A stretch of DNA of 64,000 nucleotides, taken from Microbacterium sp. NC79 (GTDB taxonomy: Bacteria > Actinomycetota > Actinomycetes > Actinomycetales > Microbacteriaceae). The stretch spans positions 248,001 to 312,000 of the forward strand of contig NZ_JAHQYI010000002.1 of the NCBI RefSeq assembly GCF_019061125.1. The letters are read 5' to 3'. How positions within the stretch are numbered: the stretch's first letter is position 1; each line of letters opens with the position of its first letter. Positions 61,095 through 64,000 of the stretch are shown piece after piece. Made by a program: the position numbers and the translations under genes. The notes under the pieces were generated by a model. It saw only the letters and a program-made list of their open reading frames with translations. It did no database searches and was not told the origin of the DNA.

Positions 61095-63176
61095 ATGTCG
61101 CCCGCCGTGGTAACCGAAAAGCGCGATACTGCGCATCATCACGGCGGTGTGAAACGCCTCCTGCTTGGCGACCCGCTGACCAGCGAAACCGCCGACGAAC
61201 AGCTGCTACCGAAGCGACGGGCGTTGCCCATCTTCGCCTCGGATGCGCTCTCCAGCGTGGCGTACGCACCGCAAGAACTCCTCATGATTCTGCTGCTTGG
61301 CGGGTTGAGCTTTCTCACGTTTGGTCCGTGGCTCGCGGCCGGCGTTGTCATGCTGCTGCTCGTTGTGGTGTTGAGTTACCGACAGCTCATCAAGGCGTAT
61401 CCCTCGGGTGGCGGCGACTACGAGGTTGCACGCAAGAATCTCGGCGAACTTCCCGGCGTCATCGTCGCGAGCGCCTTGCTTGTCGACTATGTGTTGACGG
61501 TCGCCGTGTCGGTCGCCTCTGGCGTGGATAACATCATTTCGGCGGTTCCTGAGCTCAACCCGGTTCGCGTCGAACTCGCCGTCGCCTTCGTCATTCTGAT
61601 CGTGGTCGTGAACCTGCGTGGTGTTCGCGAAGCGTCTCTCGTCTTCGCCATCCCCACGTACGCATTCATAGTGTCGGTCGCGATCATGCTGGTCGTGGGG
61701 CTGGGCCGCACCGTGCTTGGTGACGCTCCGGTGGCGTCGAGCGCGGAGTTCACCGTGCAGGCCGAACAGCTCTCACAAGCCGCCATCATTCTGCTGATCC
61801 TGCGCGCTTTCTCAAGTGGTTGTTCCGCTCTCACGGGTGTCGAAGCGGTGGCTAACGGGGTTCCGGCTTTCCGCGTTCCGAAAGTGCGCAATGCGAAGAC
61901 GACCCTCGCGATCATGGGAGCCACCGCCGCGACGCTGTTTGCCGGGCTCGTCGCGCTCGCCCTCATTACGCACGTGCACTACGCGGAAAACGCGTGCCAC
62001 CTGGAAGGCTTTGACTGCACGCAACCCCAGCCCAGCCTGATGGCGCAGCTGGCGGCGGCGACGTTTGGCATGGGTTCGGTCCCGTTCTTCATCATTCAGG
62101 CGGTGACCGCGTGCGTACTGTTGTTGGCCGCCAACACGGCCTTCAACGGATTCCCGCTACTCGGGGCTGTGCTCGCGCGCGATGGCTACGCCCCGAAAGC
62201 TCTCAACACCCGCGGCGACCGGCTTGTGTTCTCCAACGGAATGCTCGCCCTCGGTGTGGCAGCGTGCGCGATCCTTATCGTCTTCAACGCCAGCCTGACG
62301 GCGCTGATTCAGCTGTACATCATCGGCGTTTTCGTGTCGTTCACGATGGGTCAGATTGGCATGGTGCGGCACTGGACGCACGTACTGCGCGGGCCGCTGT
62401 CTGCTCGCGAGCGCGCGGCCACCGTGCGCAGCATGAGCATCAACCTGGTGGGCGCCATCATGACCTCGACGGTGCTCGTCATCGTAACGATCACAAAGTT
62501 CACGCACGGGGCGTGGATGGTGTTTCTCGCGATCCCGGTGCTCACCGCGCTCATGGTGGGTGTGAACCGCTACTACCGCGACGTTGAAGCAGAAATCACC
62601 CTCGATGACACGTCACACTTCGGCGCCTCAGGTGACGTCGCGATCGTGCTCGTCAACCGCCTGCAAAAGCCCGTCATGAAGGCGGTTGACTACGCCGTCG
62701 CCGCACACCATCGGACGACGTTCGCACTGCACGTCGCCGCCGACGCCGAAGCGGCTGAGGCGCTCGAAGCCGAATGGCAGCGGCGCAAGGTTCCGCTCAA
62801 GCTCGTCATCATTCAGTCGCCTTACCGCGAGTACGCAGCACCCATCGCGCGGTTCATTCACGAATATCGGCAGAAGTTTGGGTCGAGCGTCGTGACCGTT
62901 TATCTGCCGCAATACATCGTCGGTCACTGGTGGGAGTCGTTCCTGCACAACCGCCGCGCGCGCCGCGTCGCTGGCCAGCTCATGCTCGTGCACGGCGTGA
63001 CCATCACGATCGTGCCGTGGCTCTTGGACTCCTCCGACCTCGTCTATGGACGCCGCTCCCGCGCCGTGCCAGGCCAAGACCGCGCGGGCATGCCTACCCC
63101 CGCCGGTCGGGCGCCGGCACCACGCGCACCGGCCAGCATCCGCCGCGACTACGGCGACGGCACAGCCACCCACTGA
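61095..63176 (+). CDS. APC-superfamily transporter, KimA-like (potassium or amino acid)
   Basis: In this 693-residue protein a soluble N-terminus is followed by about 12 hydrophobic segments and a roughly 180-residue cytoplasmic C-terminal domain. FASDALSSVAYAPQELLMILLLG near 47 and PSGGGDYEVARKNLGELPG near 97 match the KimA (YdaO) branch of the APC superfamily, whose Bacillus member is a potassium/proton symporter. The C-terminal extension (TTFALHVAADAEAAEALEAEW) is a family trait. AAAAGGACAGGCGTA precedes the ATG. An amino acid substrate cannot be excluded. Confidence 0.82.
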   Translation: MSPAVVTEKRDTAHHHGGVKRLLLGDPLTSETADEQLLPKRRALPIFASDALSSVAYAPQELLMILLLGGLSFLTFGPWLAAGVVMLLLVVVLSYRQLIKAYPSGGGDYEVARKNLGELPGVIVASALLVDYVLTVAVSVASGVDNIISAVPELNPVRVELAVAFVILIVVVNLRGVREASLVFAIPTYAFIVSVAIMLVVGLGRTVLGDAPVASSAEFTVQAEQLSQAAIILLILRAFSSGCSALTGVEAVANGVPAFRVPKVRNAKTTLAIMGATAATLFAGLVALALITHVHYAENACHLEGFDCTQPQPSLMAQLAAATFGMGSVPFFIIQAVTACVLLLAANTAFNGFPLLGAVLARDGYAPKALNTRGDRLVFSNGMLALGVAACAILIVFNASLTALIQLYIIGVFVSFTMGQIGMVRHWTHVLRGPLSARERAATVRSMSINLVGAIMTSTVLVIVTITKFTHGAWMVFLAIPVLTALMVGVNRYYRDVEAEITLDDTSHFGASGDVAIVLVNRLQKPVMKAVDYAVAAHHRTTFALHVAADAEAAEALEAEWQRRKVPLKLVIIQSPYREYAAPIARFIHEYRQKFGSSVVTVYLPQYIVGHWWESFLHNRRARRVAGQLMLVHGVTITIVPWLLDSSDLVYGRRSRAVPGQDRAGMPTPAGRAPAPRAPASIRRDYGDGTATH

Positions 63177-63182
63177 ACCGCA

Positions 63183-63217
63183 GGTTCCGGAACCACGAAA
63201 CCGCAGGTTCCGGAACC
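63183..63217. repeat. Paired GGTTCCGGAACC palindromes between convergent genes
   Basis: Two exact copies (63183-63194 and 63206-63217) within a short tandem repeat of unit about 23 bp (ACCGCAGGTTCCGGAACCA) fill the 46-bp gap between the KimA-like stop and the VanZ/RDD stop. Confidence 0.88.
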
Positions 63218-63222
63218 AGAAA

Positions 63223-64000
63223 CTAGTCGCGACGGCTTCGTGCGTCTGTCAGGCGTTGCGTCGAAATGAGCCCCGGAAGACCGCGAGAATCGGGGGCCAG
63301 GAAGATCAGCACAACGGCGGCGAGGCCGAACGCGGTCTGCAGTTGACCGCCGATGAGCGGCACGTAGTCCACAGCGATCCATCCGACGACGCCACCGGCA
63401 AGACGGAGCACGCGAGCGAACACGAGCGGTACACGGGCGTCGACGTACCGCAGCATCACAGCGAAATCACCGACCGATTGTCCTGTGGCGAGCGTTACCG
63501 CGCTCCAGATCACAACGGCGGTGATGGTTCCGACCGCCGCTGGCCACTCGCCCACCGTGGTGACACCAGCGAGTGCCGAGTACACGAGTGCGACGCCCAC
63601 CGTCACGCTCACCGAAACCATCCAGAATCCGGCGGCATCACACAGCATGGCGAGCAGGCGACGGCCGCGCGTAACGGGGCGCGGCGCATCAGCTGGCGTG
63701 CTGGCGGCACCGGTACGAATCCGCACCGGAACCATGAGCGCGACAACCGAACCGACAAGCGCACCGAGGGTGTTCGACATCAGATCAACCACGTCGAATA
63801 CGCGATAGGCGCAGTGATAGAGCCCCCATACGCCGGTCACCTGGGTGAGTTCAATCAGCAGGGAGATGCCAAGGCCGGCGAGACCCGCGACCAGGATTCC
63901 GCGCCCACCGAGCACCCGAAGGAAGAAGCCGAGCGGAACAAACAGCGCGATATTGAAGACAAGTTGCAGCAAGAACATGCTGGTCAGCGGGCTGCCAGTG
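63223..64000 (-). CDS. VanZ-like/RDD domain membrane protein (5' end beyond window)
   Basis: The frame stays open to base 64000, so the start lies outside; an ATG at 63978 exists but is within the VanZ-like region. The visible N-terminal part (LVFNIALFVPLGFFLRVLGG; LLIELTQVTGVWGLYHCAYRVFDVVDLMSNTLGA) is VanZ-like. A linker and then an RDD-type domain follow (RRLLAMLCDAAGFWMVSV; GQSVGDFAVMLRYVD). The function is unknown; VanZ relatives are linked to envelope stress and glycopeptide tolerance. Confidence 0.8.
   Translation of the reverse strand, partial: TGSPLTSMFLLQLVFNIALFVPLGFFLRVLGGRGILVAGLAGLGISLLIELTQVTGVWGLYHCAYRVFDVVDLMSNTLGALVGSVVALMVPVRIRTGAASTPADAPRPVTRGRRLLAMLCDAAGFWMVSVSVTVGVALVYSALAGVTTVGEWPAAVGTITAVVIWSAVTLATGQSVGDFAVMLRYVDARVPLVFARVLRLAGGVVGWIAVDYVPLIGGQLQTAFGLAAVVLIFLAPDSRGLPGLISTQRLTDARSRRD

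Overview
The window is about 64 kb of high-GC DNA with dense, mostly short-spaced genes, and it looks like chromosome of a Gram-positive actinobacterium, most likely Microbacteriaceae. The evidence is a dnaK-grpE-dnaJ-hspR operon with HAIR operators, a DUF3073 protein, a bacterial SCP protein beside purD, purS, a Dcd of the actinobacterial type, HemQ/HemH of the coproporphyrin heme route, a DtxR/IdeR-type box, a CelR-type cello-oligosaccharide locus and a surface protein ending in an LAxTG sortase signal. I see no rRNA, tRNA, prophage, transposase or CRISPR array.

Layout. 1-720: tail of a DUF2252 gene. 774-8964: an apparent catabolic operon with a fucose-isomerase-like enzyme, an FGGY kinase, a DapA-family aldolase, a tripartite tricarboxylate transporter and a GntR/FCD regulator with inverted-repeat operators. 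9039-13234: the HspR-controlled chaperone operon. 13537-15131: a divergent pair of histidine-rich winged-helix proteins, followed by about 800 bp of non-coding repeats. 15934-22704: transporter, Sel1, dcd, TipA-like, DUF4097/PadR, universal stress and DUF3073 genes. 22829-33345: purF, purM, a permease, an orphan MinD/ParA-like ATPase, SCP, purD, a siderophore-interacting protein and purC. 33552-39490: unknown zinc-ribbon protein, amidohydrolase, lipoprotein, nucleobase permease and VOC protein. 39531-45606: the beta-glucoside regulon. 45827-48595: purS/purQ and a KDPG-aldolase/KDG-kinase pair. 49055-54347: hydroxyacid dehydrogenase, hemQ/hemH with a GntR regulator, GNAT, apt. 54604-64000: a frameshifted sortase-anchored adhesin-like gene, an alpha-glucosidase with its LacI regulator, an M20 amidohydrolase, a KimA-like transporter and a partial VanZ/RDD gene.

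How the genes work together. Six purine-synthesis genes (purF, M, D, C, S, Q) plus apt lie in several small units. Two sugar regulons each pair a LacI regulator with palindromic operators. The heme genes face a GntR gene across a perfect 30-bp palindrome.

The most unusual signals are non-coding. First, the palindrome GGTTCCGGAACC occurs at least 14 times exactly and its half sites are everywhere. Second, seven intergenic inverted-repeat elements have unrelated arm sequences but a nearly constant 53-56-nt interior, most with a shared core. The divergent His-rich winged-helix pair is the best protein-level candidate for an undescribed system.
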